From Fibrobacter sp. UWR4 (GTDB lineage: Bacteria > Fibrobacterota > Fibrobacteria > Fibrobacterales > Fibrobacteraceae), in NCBI RefSeq assembly GCF_003149045.1, contig NZ_QGDU01000016.1, positions 1-64,000 of the forward strand: a stretch of DNA of 64,000 nt. The letters are read 5' to 3'. Both the position numbers and the translations under genes were made by a program. This document shows, in pieces, positions 8,140 through 18,181 of the stretch. Below the pieces are notes generated by a model. It searched no databases. It was not told the origin of the DNA and was given only the letters and a program-made list of their open reading frames with translations. The stretch's first letter is position 1, and every line of letters begins with the position of its first letter.

Positions 8140-9423
8140 TTAGGGCATGGGATCTGCGTCAGATTTAGATTCAGATTCCACCGCGGGCGTTTCTTTTTCC
8201 GTTTTTTCCTGGTTAAACTCATGATACTTAATCAGCATCATGCTCAAAATAAAGAAGTAATTCAAATCAAGACCAAGGAAAGTGGACATCGTATAAGCCG
8301 CTATTACAGACAAAGGAATAACAATATAATCCTTTTTGCACTTTCTCAACTGAATCACCATAGAAGATATGCAAGCGATGTAGGCCAAAGCACCAATTAA
8401 ACCATTGTCCACAAGAACCTGAAGCCAAATACTTTCTGCACCAAGAATATCCTGATCTACCGCCTTCACAAAACTCCAGGTATAGGCATAACCATTACCC
8501 CAAATGGGTGAATTCAGGAAAAAGGGGAGAATAACAGCAAACTGAATCAAACGCATATCAAAGCTGCTTCCAGTCACAGCCGTATCGGAATGAACAAAAG
8601 AATCCACCAACAACGTAACCCAGCCACCAAGAGCAAAAACAGCGCTGCCAACTAAAGCCATCTTAAGCAGCAGAAAGCGGCCACTACTCATCAATCTCTT
8701 TAAAACAGGAATCAAGATCAAAAATTCCGCAACAAACACAGAACGAGCACCGGTCAACCAAGGCAAAACAAAGCAACCAATCATCAGAATTGAATAATAC
8801 AGTGACTTTTCCTTATTCATCTTGTCCAATTCATACATCACATAAGCGAATGCACCCATGGAAAGTCCCATAGACATCGGTGTACAGAAGAAACTCTGCA
8901 AGCGTTTAATTCCAAAGCGATGTTCGTCGTAATTAATCACGTTCTGGTTTACAATTCCCTGAGACAAAAAGGAATCCAAAACAAAGTTGTCATCCAACGC
9001 AAGCTCTATCAAGGCATACATGGCTGCAACACCAAAAAGCACCATAAATCCTTTTATAAGGAACCGAATATCATCTTCGGATTTCAGTTGAGTCCACACA
9101 ACCAAAGGATAAATATAAATGGTGTTGAAAACAATTATGGTACTGGGCCAATGAGCTTCCGCAAGGACGTTCGTTATGCAATAAGAGAAAAACACCAAAA
9201 AACAAGGGATTTTAAAAGGATATTCCTTGAACGACGAAACAACATTTGTCTTAAAAGGAAGAAGTGCAGTCAATCCCAAGCAGCAGAAATCCACCATGGA
9301 AAACATCTGTCCATGAATCACAGGGAACATGTACAAAGCCAGAGCCAGCGGAGCTAAGGCTAAGACAGCCTTCCTATAGGAAAGCAGAGCAAAGAACAAA
9401 TATGCAGCAATCAAATAAGTCAT
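8140..9423 (-). CDS. O-antigen polymerase/ligase-like membrane protein (Wzy or WaaL)
   Basis: 427-residue polytopic membrane protein with about ten to twelve hydrophobic segments and a large periplasmic loop near residues 270-320. The stretch LPWLTGARSVFVAEFLIL fits the Wzy_C/O-antigen-ligase superfamily, in which an Arg after a TGSR- or TGAR-type motif is conserved. The last 30 residues are a hydrophilic Glu/Lys/Ser tail. It should either polymerise repeat units in the periplasm or ligate a glycan to its lipid carrier. Wzy is favoured because a Wzx gene is at the other end of the locus. It sits nine bases after the GT2 gene. Sequence alone cannot separate Wzy from WaaL. Confidence 0.78.
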   Translation of the reverse strand: MTYLIAAYLFFALLSYRKAVLALAPLALALYMFPVIHGQMFSMVDFCCLGLTALLPFKTNVVSSFKEYPFKIPCFLVFFSYCITNVLAEAHWPSTIIVFNTIYIYPLVVWTQLKSEDDIRFLIKGFMVLFGVAAMYALIELALDDNFVLDSFLSQGIVNQNVINYDEHRFGIKRLQSFFCTPMSMGLSMGAFAYVMYELDKMNKEKSLYYSILMIGCFVLPWLTGARSVFVAEFLILIPVLKRLMSSGRFLLLKMALVGSAVFALGGWVTLLVDSFVHSDTAVTGSSFDMRLIQFAVILPFFLNSPIWGNGYAYTWSFVKAVDQDILGAESIWLQVLVDNGLIGALAYIACISSMVIQLRKCKKDYIVIPLSVIAAYTMSTFLGLDLNYFFILSMMLIKYHEFNQEKTEKETPAVESESKSDADPMP

Positions 9424-9432
9424 AATGTTCTA

Positions 9433-10422
9433 TTATCTCTTTAGATTCATTTTCCGATATACCCACTGGAATTTCTGGAACAAGGAGAAAACAACCTTAT
9501 AGGAAACTCCATGAGCAAGGGCAAACATAAATGCCTTATGGATTTTTTTCGACTTGCAATGTTTTCTTATCAAGGATTTGGCATCCTGAACATCTTTCAC
9601 TAAAGCCGGAATTTCTTCGGATAGAACAGGAACATCTGCTTTCACGAGTTTTTCGAGAAAGTTAAAACTGCTAACAGCAAGCCTTACCTTGGCCTCACCT
9701 TCAAATCCACACCGTGCGGCCAATTTTACGTTTTCGCGTAATTCCTTTACCAAGGTATATTGAGACTCGTTGACAGTTGAATTTACAATACTTCCCTGAC
9801 GTTGGCGATAGTGGTACGAAGCCTTCCCTGTAAGGGCCACCTTCTCCACCAAGGAAAAGAGACTTCTTGCAACAGGGATATCCTCATAGCTCTGTTTTGG
9901 ATATTGAAGATATGGGACAAGATCCTTATGGTACAACTTATTCCACGCCCAAGCGGTCAAGCGGTCACTCAAATACCTTTGGAGAGCATCCTGCTTCGTT
10001 AGGCAAGTTTCTTCCTTAGAAAAGCATGCTGTCTCTGTAGCCCAGCCACATTCCCAATCAACAAATACATTGCATATAGACATGGGGGCATTATACTTTT
10101 CGCAAGCGTCAAGCAAAGACTGGAACATATCTTTTTCACACCAGTCATCGCTATCCATAAAACCAATGTAATCACCCGTGGCGACCTTTAACCCGGCATT
10201 ACGAGCATCGCCCAAGCCTCCATTAGCCTTATGGACTACTTTTATACGTGCATCCAATTCCGCCCACTTATCGCACATCGCCGGACAAGTGTCGGGCGAT
10301 CCGTCATCCACCAGGATAATTTCCAGATTTCGATATGTTTGATCAACAACACTCTGAACGCACTGGTCCAGAAATTGTTCAACCTTAAATACGGGAATAA
10401 TTACGGAAATCAACGGTCCCAT
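9433..10422 (-). CDS. Family 2 glycosyltransferase
   Basis: 329-residue cytoplasmic GT-A enzyme. The N-terminal domain has LISVIIPVFKVEQFLDQC, the nucleotide-binding VDDGSPDTC and the DxD-type motif IGFMDSDDW, all typical of family 2 inverting transferases. The C-terminal 120 residues are basic and probably membrane-associated. The start at ATG 10422 leaves a seven-base gap to the previous gene; a TTG at 10446 would overlap it by 17 bases and adds residues not expected in the family. It adds one sugar to the lipid-linked repeat; donor and linkage are unknown. Confidence 0.88.
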   Translation of the reverse strand: MGPLISVIIPVFKVEQFLDQCVQSVVDQTYRNLEIILVDDGSPDTCPAMCDKWAELDARIKVVHKANGGLGDARNAGLKVATGDYIGFMDSDDWCEKDMFQSLLDACEKYNAPMSICNVFVDWECGWATETACFSKEETCLTKQDALQRYLSDRLTAWAWNKLYHKDLVPYLQYPKQSYEDIPVARSLFSLVEKVALTGKASYHYRQRQGSIVNSTVNESQYTLVKELRENVKLAARCGFEGEAKVRLAVSSFNFLEKLVKADVPVLSEEIPALVKDVQDAKSLIRKHCKSKKIHKAFMFALAHGVSYKVVFSLFQKFQWVYRKMNLKR

Positions 10423-10429
10423 GAGTTGA

Positions 10430-11605
10430 TCATCCGTAAATTTCAAGAATCTGCTTCAGGTAAGACACCTTGGAATACTGCTGACACAGAGCTGTTGCAT
10501 CATAGCAATAGCTCTTACTGAACATTAGGTCGATCTTCTGAGAAAGATCATCCTTATTTCCAGATTCATAAAGCTCACCGGTTACACCAGCAGATATGAG
10601 TTCCGGAATGCCGCCAATATTCGCTCCAAGAACAGGCGTTCCCAAGCTCAAGGATTCAATCACAGACAGCGGATTGTTTTCGTACCACTCACTGGAAATT
10701 ACGCTGAACTTCGACTTCAGCAAAATATCCTTACAGGTATTCCAGTCACAATGTCCCATAAACTTGATCTGAGGGAAAGCGGCAAATTCATTTTTCAGCT
10801 CTTCACTCAAAGGACCTGTGCCCAGCACATACAAAACCTGTTTTTTCTGAGAAGCAGCCTTCAGCAAGGTACGAACGCCTTTCTCCTTAGAAAGACGTCC
10901 TACATAGCAATAACAATCTTCCTTAGCCACAGACTCATGAGCCAGCTTGCTTATGTCGATAAAATTATGAAGAGCGATTAACTTAGACGGTTCAAAGCCA
11001 CCCTGCTCCATTTTCTTTTTCATGAAGGCACTAGGGCAAACATACTTGTCCACGCACTTCTCAAGACGAGAGCAGTTCCATGTTTCAGCTTCCTTCTGAG
11101 CAATAACGCTGCCAAGTTTATTCTTAACACAACACTTTGCAGAGCAAGGCTTTTTAGAGCCACCAATACATTCTTCACAAAGCTCACCATTACAATAGCA
11201 TGTATAAGCAGGACATACTAATTTGTAATCGTGAAGAGTCCATACAACCTTTACCCCACGGGAATGCGCAATTTCCGCAATCACCGGAGAAAGCTGTGTA
11301 TGAATGTTGTTCAAATGAAGAACATCCGGTTTAAATTCATCCAGCAAGGCCGTAAATTTACTGATGGTTTCAGAATCACCAAAAGGACGCTTAAATGCGC
11401 GAATAAAGGCCCCGGGCTTCTTAGGAGAAAAAGCCACTTCCCTAGGCCAGAACTTCGACCAGGATGATTCAATATTTTCAGCGAAATCCATCGCAAAGAA
11501 AGCTACTTCATGACCGGCCTCTCTTAACAAGGATTCCAGTTCAATGGAATAGATGCAGTCTCCACCACGACGATAATAAAACTTGTTTGCCAGCAGGATT
11601 CGCAT
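10430..11605 (-). CDS. Family 4 glycosyltransferase with Cys-rich insert
   Basis: 391-residue GT-B enzyme. MRILLANKFYYRRGGDCIYS opens the N-terminal Rossmann domain; the C-terminal domain has the E-x7-E motif in WYENNPLSVIESLSLGTPVL, typical of retaining GT4 enzymes. Between residues about 130 and 165 there are nine or more cysteines (for example CPAYTCYC, CEECIGGS, CSAKCC), an arrangement I associate with a subgroup of GT4 proteins and which may bind zinc. Gaps to neighbours are seven and eight bases, so it is cotranscribed with the radical SAM gene upstream. Confidence 0.87.
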   Translation of the reverse strand: MRILLANKFYYRRGGDCIYSIELESLLREAGHEVAFFAMDFAENIESSWSKFWPREVAFSPKKPGAFIRAFKRPFGDSETISKFTALLDEFKPDVLHLNNIHTQLSPVIAEIAHSRGVKVVWTLHDYKLVCPAYTCYCNGELCEECIGGSKKPCSAKCCVKNKLGSVIAQKEAETWNCSRLEKCVDKYVCPSAFMKKKMEQGGFEPSKLIALHNFIDISKLAHESVAKEDCYCYVGRLSKEKGVRTLLKAASQKKQVLYVLGTGPLSEELKNEFAAFPQIKFMGHCDWNTCKDILLKSKFSVISSEWYENNPLSVIESLSLGTPVLGANIGGIPELISAGVTGELYESGNKDDLSQKIDLMFSKSYCYDATALCQQYSKVSYLKQILEIYG

Positions 11606-11613
11606 TCTACACC

Positions 11614-12720
11614 CTACTTGTCTTCAATTCTCAAGTCGCCCTGACGCGGATCCTGACCCACATCGAAAAGCTTAAAGTCCTTTTCGTAGCTAATGGTGCC
11701 GCCAAGAAGGCTCTTCAACTTAGCCTTCATAGCCCAAGGAGCAGTCTTGGTGATATACTTCTTCATCACGGGAGCTGCAGTACCCACCATCCAGCAATTC
11801 TTGGGGCAACTACGTACCTTTTCACGAACTCTGTTAGCCTGTTCGCTAAACCAGATTTCTTCGAAGGTCTTGGCATTGTGAATGTTACCCATGGATTCTT
11901 GCCAGTACTTGGGTTCCAGACCGTTACAGGGATAAACTTCACCCCACGGGTCTGTAAAGAAGTTGACGGTACCTGCTTCACAAGGCAAGCTACGGCGATT
12001 ACCATTAATGTAATTGATCAAGCCCAAATTGAAGAATGCACGGAACCAGGCCTTGGGATGCTTTTCCTGCAAAAGACGATTTGCCAACTTTTCAATATTA
12101 GCGCACACTTCTTCCTTGTTGGTAATGAAGTTGTCTTCCTTGTGGAAGTAGAAGCTATTGTGGAAAGCAGCCGTTGCAAATTCAAAATTCATGGAACGGG
12201 CAAGTTCATACAAGGGAATAAGATCATGACTGTTCTTATTGCTCAAGGTCTGACCGAAACCGATATCCTTGATACCCATTTCATGCAAGGTCTTCAATGT
12301 TCTGAGGCCTCGTTCAAAGCCATCATCACGACCGCGGAGGAAGTTGTTGGTACCTTCCATACCTTCGATGGAAACGCGAATACCAATGTTGGGGAAACGT
12401 TCTGCCAGCTTGATAACACGATCCACCCACCAGCCGCTGGTACTAATCACAATACGCGGAGCCTTGGTGAAGAGGACTTCAACAATTTCTTCCAAATCCT
12501 GGCGGATGAAAGGTTCACCACCAGTAACATTGGCAAACTTAAGCTGCGGGAGAATTTCAAGATCTTCCGCCTTGATTTCCTCACTTTTCTTAGTGGGATT
12601 CTTCCAAATGTTGCACATTTTGCAACGCATCTGGCAACGATAGGTCGTAATCACCGACACATCGGTAGGCATCTGGATCTTATCAGATTTGCAATTTCCA
12701 TTACAGCTTGAACAAGACAT
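11614..12720 (-). CDS. Radical SAM enzyme with SPASM-like C-terminal domain
   Basis: 368-residue radical S-adenosylmethionine enzyme. The cluster motif is C29-x3-C33-x2-C36 (TTYRCQMRCKMCNIW), followed by a GGEPF motif after strand 2 (VTGGEPFIRQD). The C-terminal part has a SPASM-like cysteine pattern: CEAG, then DPWGEVYPCNG, then SCPKNCW, so one or two auxiliary iron-sulfur clusters are likely. The extreme N-terminus carries another C3-x2-C6-x3-C10 group. The ribosome site is AGAGGA. It lies between two glycosyltransferase genes with gaps of 8 and 11 bases, so a sugar, lipid-carrier or peptide modification in this pathway is likely; the substrate is unknown. Confidence 0.88.
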   Translation of the reverse strand: MSCSSCNGNCKSDKIQMPTDVSVITTYRCQMRCKMCNIWKNPTKKSEEIKAEDLEILPQLKFANVTGGEPFIRQDLEEIVEVLFTKAPRIVISTSGWWVDRVIKLAERFPNIGIRVSIEGMEGTNNFLRGRDDGFERGLRTLKTLHEMGIKDIGFGQTLSNKNSHDLIPLYELARSMNFEFATAAFHNSFYFHKEDNFITNKEEVCANIEKLANRLLQEKHPKAWFRAFFNLGLINYINGNRRSLPCEAGTVNFFTDPWGEVYPCNGLEPKYWQESMGNIHNAKTFEEIWFSEQANRVREKVRSCPKNCWMVGTAAPVMKKYITKTAPWAMKAKLKSLLGGTISYEKDFKLFDVGQDPRQGDLRIEDK

Positions 12721-12731
12721 AAAATCCTCTA

Positions 12732-13838
12732 TTAACGATGAGCAAGACTTTCGTAGACTTCCTTAGTCTGGTCAGCAATCTTATCCCAATTATAACATTC
12801 TTCAACAATCTGCCTGTAATTTCTTTGAACAGGATTATTGACAAACTCACTTAGCTTCTTTGCAAGTTCATCAACATCTCCAGTTTTAAAGAAGCATTCT
12901 CTAGGCAGAGGAACTTCTGTATTTGCAGGAATATCACTAGCAACCACATTCAAATTGTGGCTCAATGCTTCCAGCAACACAATAGGAAGACCTTCATGGT
13001 AACTCGGAATAGCAAACAGTTCTGCGTTTTCAAACACAGCCTGCAATTCCTCTCCATGAATAAATCCAGGCAGCACGACACCTGCAGAATAAGCAGCCTC
13101 TCTCAATTCCTTAGAGTATTCGCTTTCATGATCTGCAGTGCCTGCAATCACAAGCTTTACATCGCCAAGGTTTGCTTTCTTATAGGCCGCAATTAAATCG
13201 AGGAATCCCTTTTCCTTGACAAATCGACCTAAGGCAAACACATAGCGTTTTCCAACGAGGCAGTACTTTTCCAAGTACTTTTGAGCAACGCTTTCCGACA
13301 ACCGGACAGGAACATTGACACCATTATGGATCAAGGCAGTTTTCTTGCAATTGTACCTCTTCTGGAGCCACTGTTCCAAGTAGTCAGAAATGACAATAAC
13401 CTTATTGGAGAAAACCGTTCCCAATCGTTCGCTTAACCGGAGAATAGCCTTCGCAAGACCGCCCCACTTGGCGCGATTGTAATCCTGGCCATGATGGGTA
13501 TACACAACCTTAATACCAGCCATTCTAAAGAATGGAGCAATGGCGGAAGGGCCAATAGCGTGAAGATGTATCACATCCGGACGAAGTTTCAACGCCTTTC
13601 GATAGCATCTGAAGGTATGAACAAAAGCTTCAAATCCAGAAACCTTAGGTGTATACACAGGGATAACGCGAACACCCTTATAGCTGTAAGGTTCTGACTG
13701 GGGCGTGTAGGCCTTACGGCCTAAAATAACAACTTCGACTCCTCGCTCCACCAATCGTGGATACAACTCCTGACAATGGGTTTCAATGCCACCCATTATA
13801 TCGGGAATCCCGCGAGTACCAAGCACAACAACTTTCAA
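12732..13838 (-). CDS. Family 4 glycosyltransferase (DUF1972 N-terminus)
   Basis: 368-residue GT-B enzyme. The N-terminus LGTRGIPDIMGGIETHCQEL is the DUF1972 signature seen in rhamnosyl- and other GT4 transferases that act early on cell-surface glycans. The C-terminal domain has E-x7-E in YHEGLPIVLLEALSHNL. The start is TTG at 13838: it lies 10 bases after GGAG and no in-frame ATG precedes the glycine-rich loop, so an ATG start would remove needed residues. The gene follows ugd by six bases. It may add the second sugar or an early branch. Confidence 0.87.
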   Translation of the reverse strand: MKVVVLGTRGIPDIMGGIETHCQELYPRLVERGVEVVILGRKAYTPQSEPYSYKGVRVIPVYTPKVSGFEAFVHTFRCYRKALKLRPDVIHLHAIGPSAIAPFFRMAGIKVVYTHHGQDYNRAKWGGLAKAILRLSERLGTVFSNKVIVISDYLEQWLQKRYNCKKTALIHNGVNVPVRLSESVAQKYLEKYCLVGKRYVFALGRFVKEKGFLDLIAAYKKANLGDVKLVIAGTADHESEYSKELREAAYSAGVVLPGFIHGEELQAVFENAELFAIPSYHEGLPIVLLEALSHNLNVVASDIPANTEVPLPRECFFKTGDVDELAKKLSEFVNNPVQRNYRQIVEECYNWDKIADQTKEVYESLAHR

Positions 13839-13844
13839 AAGAAA

Positions 13845-15215
13845 TTACTCCGCCTTACCCTTGCCAATGCTAGTGACTTCGAAGCCAATCTTGCGAAGGG
13901 CTTCTGCATCAAGGATATTTCGACCATCAAACACAAATGCAGGCTTGGCCATGGAACCATAAATACGTTTCCAATCCAGCTCAGCGAAGCACTTCCATTC
14001 GGTGCAAACCACCACTGCGTGAGCACCTTCTGCAGCCTTATAGACATCTTCTTCAAACTGAACCTGATCAAGGACATCCTTCAAGTCGCGCTTAGCATCA
14101 GGAATAGCCTTGGGATCAGTTACGACCGGCACCGCATGTTCGGCCAGCAAATCGCGAACAACCAGGTTAGCCGGACTTTCGCGAGTATCGCCAGTATTAG
14201 CCTTAAAGGCGAAACCGAAGACGGCAATCTTCTTACCTGCGATAGTATTGAACATGGTTTCCAGCATGCGATCAACCACACGGTGAGTCTGCCATTCGTT
14301 AATCTTCACCACGCTTTCCCAATAGGCAGCCACTTCGGGAAGACCATAGTAACCGCAAAGGTACACCAGGTTTAAAATATCCTTCTTGAAGCAGGATCCA
14401 CCGAAACCGATGGATGCCTTCAGGAACTTGGAACCAATACGTCTGTCCTTGCCCATAACGTAAGCGACTTCGTCAACATCGGCACCGGTACGTTCGCAGA
14501 GGGCGCTAATGGAGTTGATAGAACTGATTCGCTGGGCAAGGAATGCATTAGCAGTAAGCTTTGTAAGTTCAGAGGACCAAAGGTTGGTGGTGAGGATGCG
14601 GTCACGGGGAACCCAGTGTGCATAGACGTCCACCAGCTTCTGGCAAGCGGCAAGACCAGACTCCGTCTGATGGCTACCGATCAACACTCGATCCGGTTCA
14701 AACAAGTCCTGGATTGCAGTGCCTTCTGCAAGGAATTCCGGATTGGAAAGGACTTCGAAGTGAAGGCCCTTATCGTTGGAATTCAGGATTCGTTCCATAG
14801 CGGCGGCGGTACGGACGGGCAGGGTGGATTTTTCCACAATGATCTTGCCTTCGTTAGCAACATCCAGGATGTTGCGAGCAGTCTTTTCCCAGTACTGGAG
14901 GTCGGAAGCCTTACCGGCACCATGGCCAAAAGTCTTGGTGGGAGTATTCACGGAAACGAAGATAATGTCAGCTTCCTTAATGGCGGCCGGAATATCGGTG
15001 CTAAAGAAGAGGTTACGACCACGGGCGCGCTTCACCACATCGTCCAGACCCGGTTCAAAAATCGGAAGGTTTTCGCTGTTCCAAGCGTCAATGCGGGACT
15101 GGTTGATGTCCACGACGGTTACCTTGACATCGGGACACTTATCGGCGATAACAGTCATAGTGGGGCCACCGACATAGCCCGCACCAATACAAAGAATCTT
15201 AGTAGTGAAACTCAT
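13845..15215 (-). CDS. ugd: UDP-glucose 6-dehydrogenase, eukaryote-like type
   Basis: 456-residue NAD-dependent enzyme that oxidises UDP-glucose twice to UDP-glucuronate, a donor for acidic surface glycans. The Rossmann loop GAGYVGGPT is at 11-19, the catalytic Cys275 in [11 protein letters not shown], and [13 protein letters not shown] near 325 is the C-terminal NAD/UDP motif. The length, the [20 protein letters not shown] segment and the position of the catalytic Cys are those of the animal-type subfamily rather than short bacterial KfiD-like enzymes. I chose the ATG at 15215 after GGGG; an in-frame start at 15242 lacks support. It heads the minus-strand glycan operon, so the glycan probably contains glucuronate or a derived sugar. 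Confidence 0.93.
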   Translation of the reverse strand: MSFTTKILCIGAGYVGGPTMTVIADKCPDVKVTVVDINQSRIDAWNSENLPIFEPGLDDVVKRARGRNLFFSTDIPAAIKEADIIFVSVNTPTKTFGHGAGKASDLQYWEKTARNILDVANEGKIIVEKSTLPVRTAAAMERILNSNDKGLHFEVLSNPEFLAEGTAIQDLFEPDRVLIGSHQTESGLAACQKLVDVYAHWVPRDRILTTNLWSSELTKLTANAFLAQRISSINSISALCERTGADVDEVAYVMGKDRRIGSKFLKASIGFGGSCFKKDILNLVYLCGYYGLPEVAAYWESVVKINEWQTHRVVDRMLETMFNTIAGKKIAVFGFAFKANTGDTRESPANLVVRDLLAEHAVPVVTDPKAIPDAKRDLKDVLDQVQFEEDVYKAAEGAHAVVVCTEWKCFAELDWKRIYGSMAKPAFVFDGRNILDAEALRKIGFEVTSIGKGKAE

Positions 15216-15341
15216 AATACCCCAAATGTAGATAATTTCCAATTTTGAAAATAATTAAACCTCAACAACGGCCCTATTCACCTAGTCTACAGGGACTTTA
15301 TCGAGTTTTTCCGTTCACCAGATGTTCCCCATATAAATTCA
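15216..15341 (-). promoter_or_regulatory. Probable promoter region of the nine-gene glycan operon
   Basis: This 126-base gap lies upstream of ugd and downstream of the CotH gene. All gaps from here to 5.5 kb are short, so transcription of the whole glycan operon most likely starts here. The DNA is AT-rich; I could not assign exact -35 and -10 boxes, and saw no strong terminator for the CotH gene. Confidence 0.4.
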
Positions 15342-18134
15342 CTATCTAAAGACGGCTCTCAATTCACTCACTTTCTCCGGAATAATCACACGGGTGGCAG
15401 AGGTTTCGCCATCACTCCACTGCATAAACATACCTCCACTAGAAGGGATCGCAGACACTTCCACTGGTAATCCCTTGAAGAACCCCACCGTAAGAGGATT
15501 TGCATCCAGAGAAAGTCCATGAACAGCTATCACCCCTGGCCCCGTCGAAGACAATGTCACGGGAACATTTTCGCCTAATTCAAAGAATTCCTGCAGCTCT
15601 TTTTGAATTACGCCAGGACGTTTCTTGGCAAAGTTCTTGATATTACTCAGGGAAGTGTTCATCCAGTTGACATTTCTGCCCCAGTTTTTTTGATCTCGAG
15701 TAACTTCAGAGTCAATATCCGCCATCAGTTTGTTAATTCGGGCCGTTACCCTCGAGGTTTCAAAATTCGTAACCAGAAGAACAGCCATTCTATTTATAAA
15801 AGAGGTTCTAAAAGCGGAATTCTCGAGCAATCTTCGGAGAAGCAAAGTAGAAGCAGGGCCATTGGGCCAGGAATCTCCATCCTCCGCAGTAGCAAATTCA
15901 AAAACATTGTTCTTGAAGGAGCTCATTCCCGATCCGAATCCAAAATCCGTATCGTAAATAAACCATTTCCACAGGGTTTTCGGATTACTACAGCGCCACT
16001 TTTTCAGATTATTGCTGGGCCAATCCCTGTTGTCAATGAACAGTTCCGAAAGAACGTAATTGATAAAATTGCCCACATCGATTTGGGAAGCCACCTTTTC
16101 GTAATTTGCATCTACATCCAGATGGGCTGTTTCCAGCCAGTCCATCATGGCCTGGTATTCAGCAGAAGATCCATTGGACGCTGCATTATCGGCCTTCAAA
16201 AGGTCGATGCTCTTGGGATCCATCCCATAGTGAGTTTCAAAGTAGTATTCCGTAGACCGTTCGCGAATGTTATGGATACCATAGTATTCACCATTGTAGT
16301 ACACGATAGAAGCGCGACCTCGCTGGTAATCCACCCCAAGCCCTTCTGTAATGGAAGAGGCCAGCATATCACGAATATAATCGTTATTGCTGTTGCTGCC
16401 ATTATTACGCAGTACAAAGCCCTTGAAAGATTTCAATTCCGGAAATTCCGGGAACAAGGGATATTTCAAACGTTTATCGCCGTATTTTTCCCTGAAGGTG
16501 ATGGCCACGGATTTTTTCTCGTTCATGCGGCTGTAATTACCGAATATTTCAAGACCAGCATCTTTCGCAAACGCAGGCTGATTTACTCCTGCTTCAATCA
16601 ATTCAACAAAGACGGGGATTTCCTTATCCAGCCAGTAGTTGGCACCATAGTGAGGTTCCGCAGTCTGTGCAAAATTGCCTTCCATATAGATGCCTGTATC
16701 CGGATTAAACATGGAGCCCGGATCTACGGTAACGAATACGGCGGGAACAGCAGGAGCCTTTTCAAAAATGTAGGTGCGATTCAGCAGTTTACCTGGCATG
16801 GCTCCTGGAACAAAACTGCCGCAGCGAACGGTCGTGTTTTTATCAAAGCCAAGTACCGTTATAAGAGGGCTTTCTTCGGTAGGAGCTTTTCCACCTAGCT
16901 CACAACGGATCGCATAACCTTCGGGAAAATTCACCACAAAAGGTGCCTGATAAAAACCGGAGGGCGGCAGTTCTGTCAGCGAATCCAAAGCCGGAGATCT
17001 TGCAGGGAACACCTCCCCTACGGACATTCCATAGGGAGACGGTTCTGCAAATCCAAAACCCGATCCGCCAGCAACACTGCCGAAGGCCCAGCTCTTTCCC
17101 GCAGGAATTTCCGGATAGGAAAGGGAATCCATAATGGCTCCGTTTTCGTCCATCAGATACAGGGAACCGCCAGTCTTTTTCGCCTTGAAGGAGGCATGCG
17201 GTTCGTGACCTCTATTACGGGCCATATAGCTGAAGATTTTGACAGATACTTCCTGGGACTCCTTGGATTCAGGGCTCATGCGGGTGCCGTAAATATGGGC
17301 AAGATCCGGAAAGGTCGTTCCCGCAGGAAGCGTTCCGCGGTAGACCGTGGAAGAGTCTCCCGTCCCTGTGAATACAAATTCATATCCCTGCCAGTCATCC
17401 ACATCGGGCTGGGCAAGCCTGAAGGAAACCTTACGACCCTTGGTGATGTAGGCTTTCATCAGAATTTCATTGGCCTTAGATATGTCCGTTACATCCTCAG
17501 GATCCGTAGAGCCCGTACCAATCATGACCGAAATAGAGGACCACCCCAATTCCTCGTTGTCTCCGAACTTCATGACGGCACCACAATGTCTTTCCGAATT
17601 TTCGTTAAAGCAAAGCTTTTTCTGTCCTGGCAGCGGGTTCGCATAACTGAAGCCAACGGGATCCTCATTCTGGGAGTCTGTCCAACTCCAGAAACCGGGA
17701 CCAATCATATCTGTTGTATCGGAAGGGGGGACAAAGTCAGGCAGGTTCTTTTCGGAAAGATACACTACCATATATCCCTGGGCAGGAACAACCACATTCC
17801 CGAACATCCACTTGGTAGGCTTTTCCAAATTGTTGGTCAGGAATTTTCCCGCAAGATTGACAGGTTCTGCCGAGGTGTTGAAAATTTCAATCCAGCTACC
17901 ATCACCACCCTCGTGGTCTTCATATACAAGGTTCGTAGGGTCCACTTCCGTAAACATGAGAGGACCACCCACAAAAGGCACAGATGGGCCAGTCTGTCCG
18001 CCGGGATTTTCTGCCGGCATGTAGGGCTTAAAGACATGTTCGTCCGAACAGGAGCATAGGCCAAAAACCAGGCAAGTCGCTGCTAACCTGGCAAGGGAAT
18101 TTTCAAAAAACAAACGGTTTAAGTCATACCCCAT
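15342..18134 (-). CDS. CotH-kinase-like lipoprotein with lamin-tail domain
   Basis: 930-residue exported lipoprotein. The N-terminal hydrophobic segment ends in a lipobox-like GLCSC near residue 29. Residues about 55-165 match a lamin-tail domain (LMFTEVDPTNLVYED, then GSWIEIFNTSAEPVNLAG). Residues about 465-800 are a CotH-like protein-kinase-fold domain, with NNGSNSNNDYIRDML, YYNGEYYGIHNIRERSTEYY and the paired acids in WKWFIYDTDFGFGSG. The C-terminus (about 855-930) resembles a bacterial InlB-type repeat ending in WSDGETSATRVIIPE. CotH domains phosphorylate extracellular proteins in Bacillus spores; such domains with lamin tails occur in surface proteins of other bacteria. It may modify or anchor surface proteins. 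No partner is evident nearby. Confidence 0.82.
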   Translation of the reverse strand: MGYDLNRLFFENSLARLAATCLVFGLCSCSDEHVFKPYMPAENPGGQTGPSVPFVGGPLMFTEVDPTNLVYEDHEGGDGSWIEIFNTSAEPVNLAGKFLTNNLEKPTKWMFGNVVVPAQGYMVVYLSEKNLPDFVPPSDTTDMIGPGFWSWTDSQNEDPVGFSYANPLPGQKKLCFNENSERHCGAVMKFGDNEELGWSSISVMIGTGSTDPEDVTDISKANEILMKAYITKGRKVSFRLAQPDVDDWQGYEFVFTGTGDSSTVYRGTLPAGTTFPDLAHIYGTRMSPESKESQEVSVKIFSYMARNRGHEPHASFKAKKTGGSLYLMDENGAIMDSLSYPEIPAGKSWAFGSVAGGSGFGFAEPSPYGMSVGEVFPARSPALDSLTELPPSGFYQAPFVVNFPEGYAIRCELGGKAPTEESPLITVLGFDKNTTVRCGSFVPGAMPGKLLNRTYIFEKAPAVPAVFVTVDPGSMFNPDTGIYMEGNFAQTAEPHYGANYWLDKEIPVFVELIEAGVNQPAFAKDAGLEIFGNYSRMNEKKSVAITFREKYGDKRLKYPLFPEFPELKSFKGFVLRNNGSNSNNDYIRDMLASSITEGLGVDYQRGRASIVYYNGEYYGIHNIRERSTEYYFETHYGMDPKSIDLLKADNAASNGSSAEYQAMMDWLETAHLDVDANYEKVASQIDVGNFINYVLSELFIDNRDWPSNNLKKWRCSNPKTLWKWFIYDTDFGFGSGMSSFKNNVFEFATAEDGDSWPNGPASTLLLRRLLENSAFRTSFINRMAVLLVTNFETSRVTARINKLMADIDSEVTRDQKNWGRNVNWMNTSLSNIKNFAKKRPGVIQKELQEFFELGENVPVTLSSTGPGVIAVHGLSLDANPLTVGFFKGLPVEVSAIPSSGGMFMQWSDGETSATRVIIPEKVSELRAVFR

Positions 18135-18181
18135 ATAAGCAAATATACTCGCTTATTTTCGGAAAAGGGTTTACAGTTCCA

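Noticed and set aside
11464-12711. 415-codon open frame on the plus strand
   Set aside because: Antisense to the radical SAM gene, whose cysteine motifs are unambiguous.
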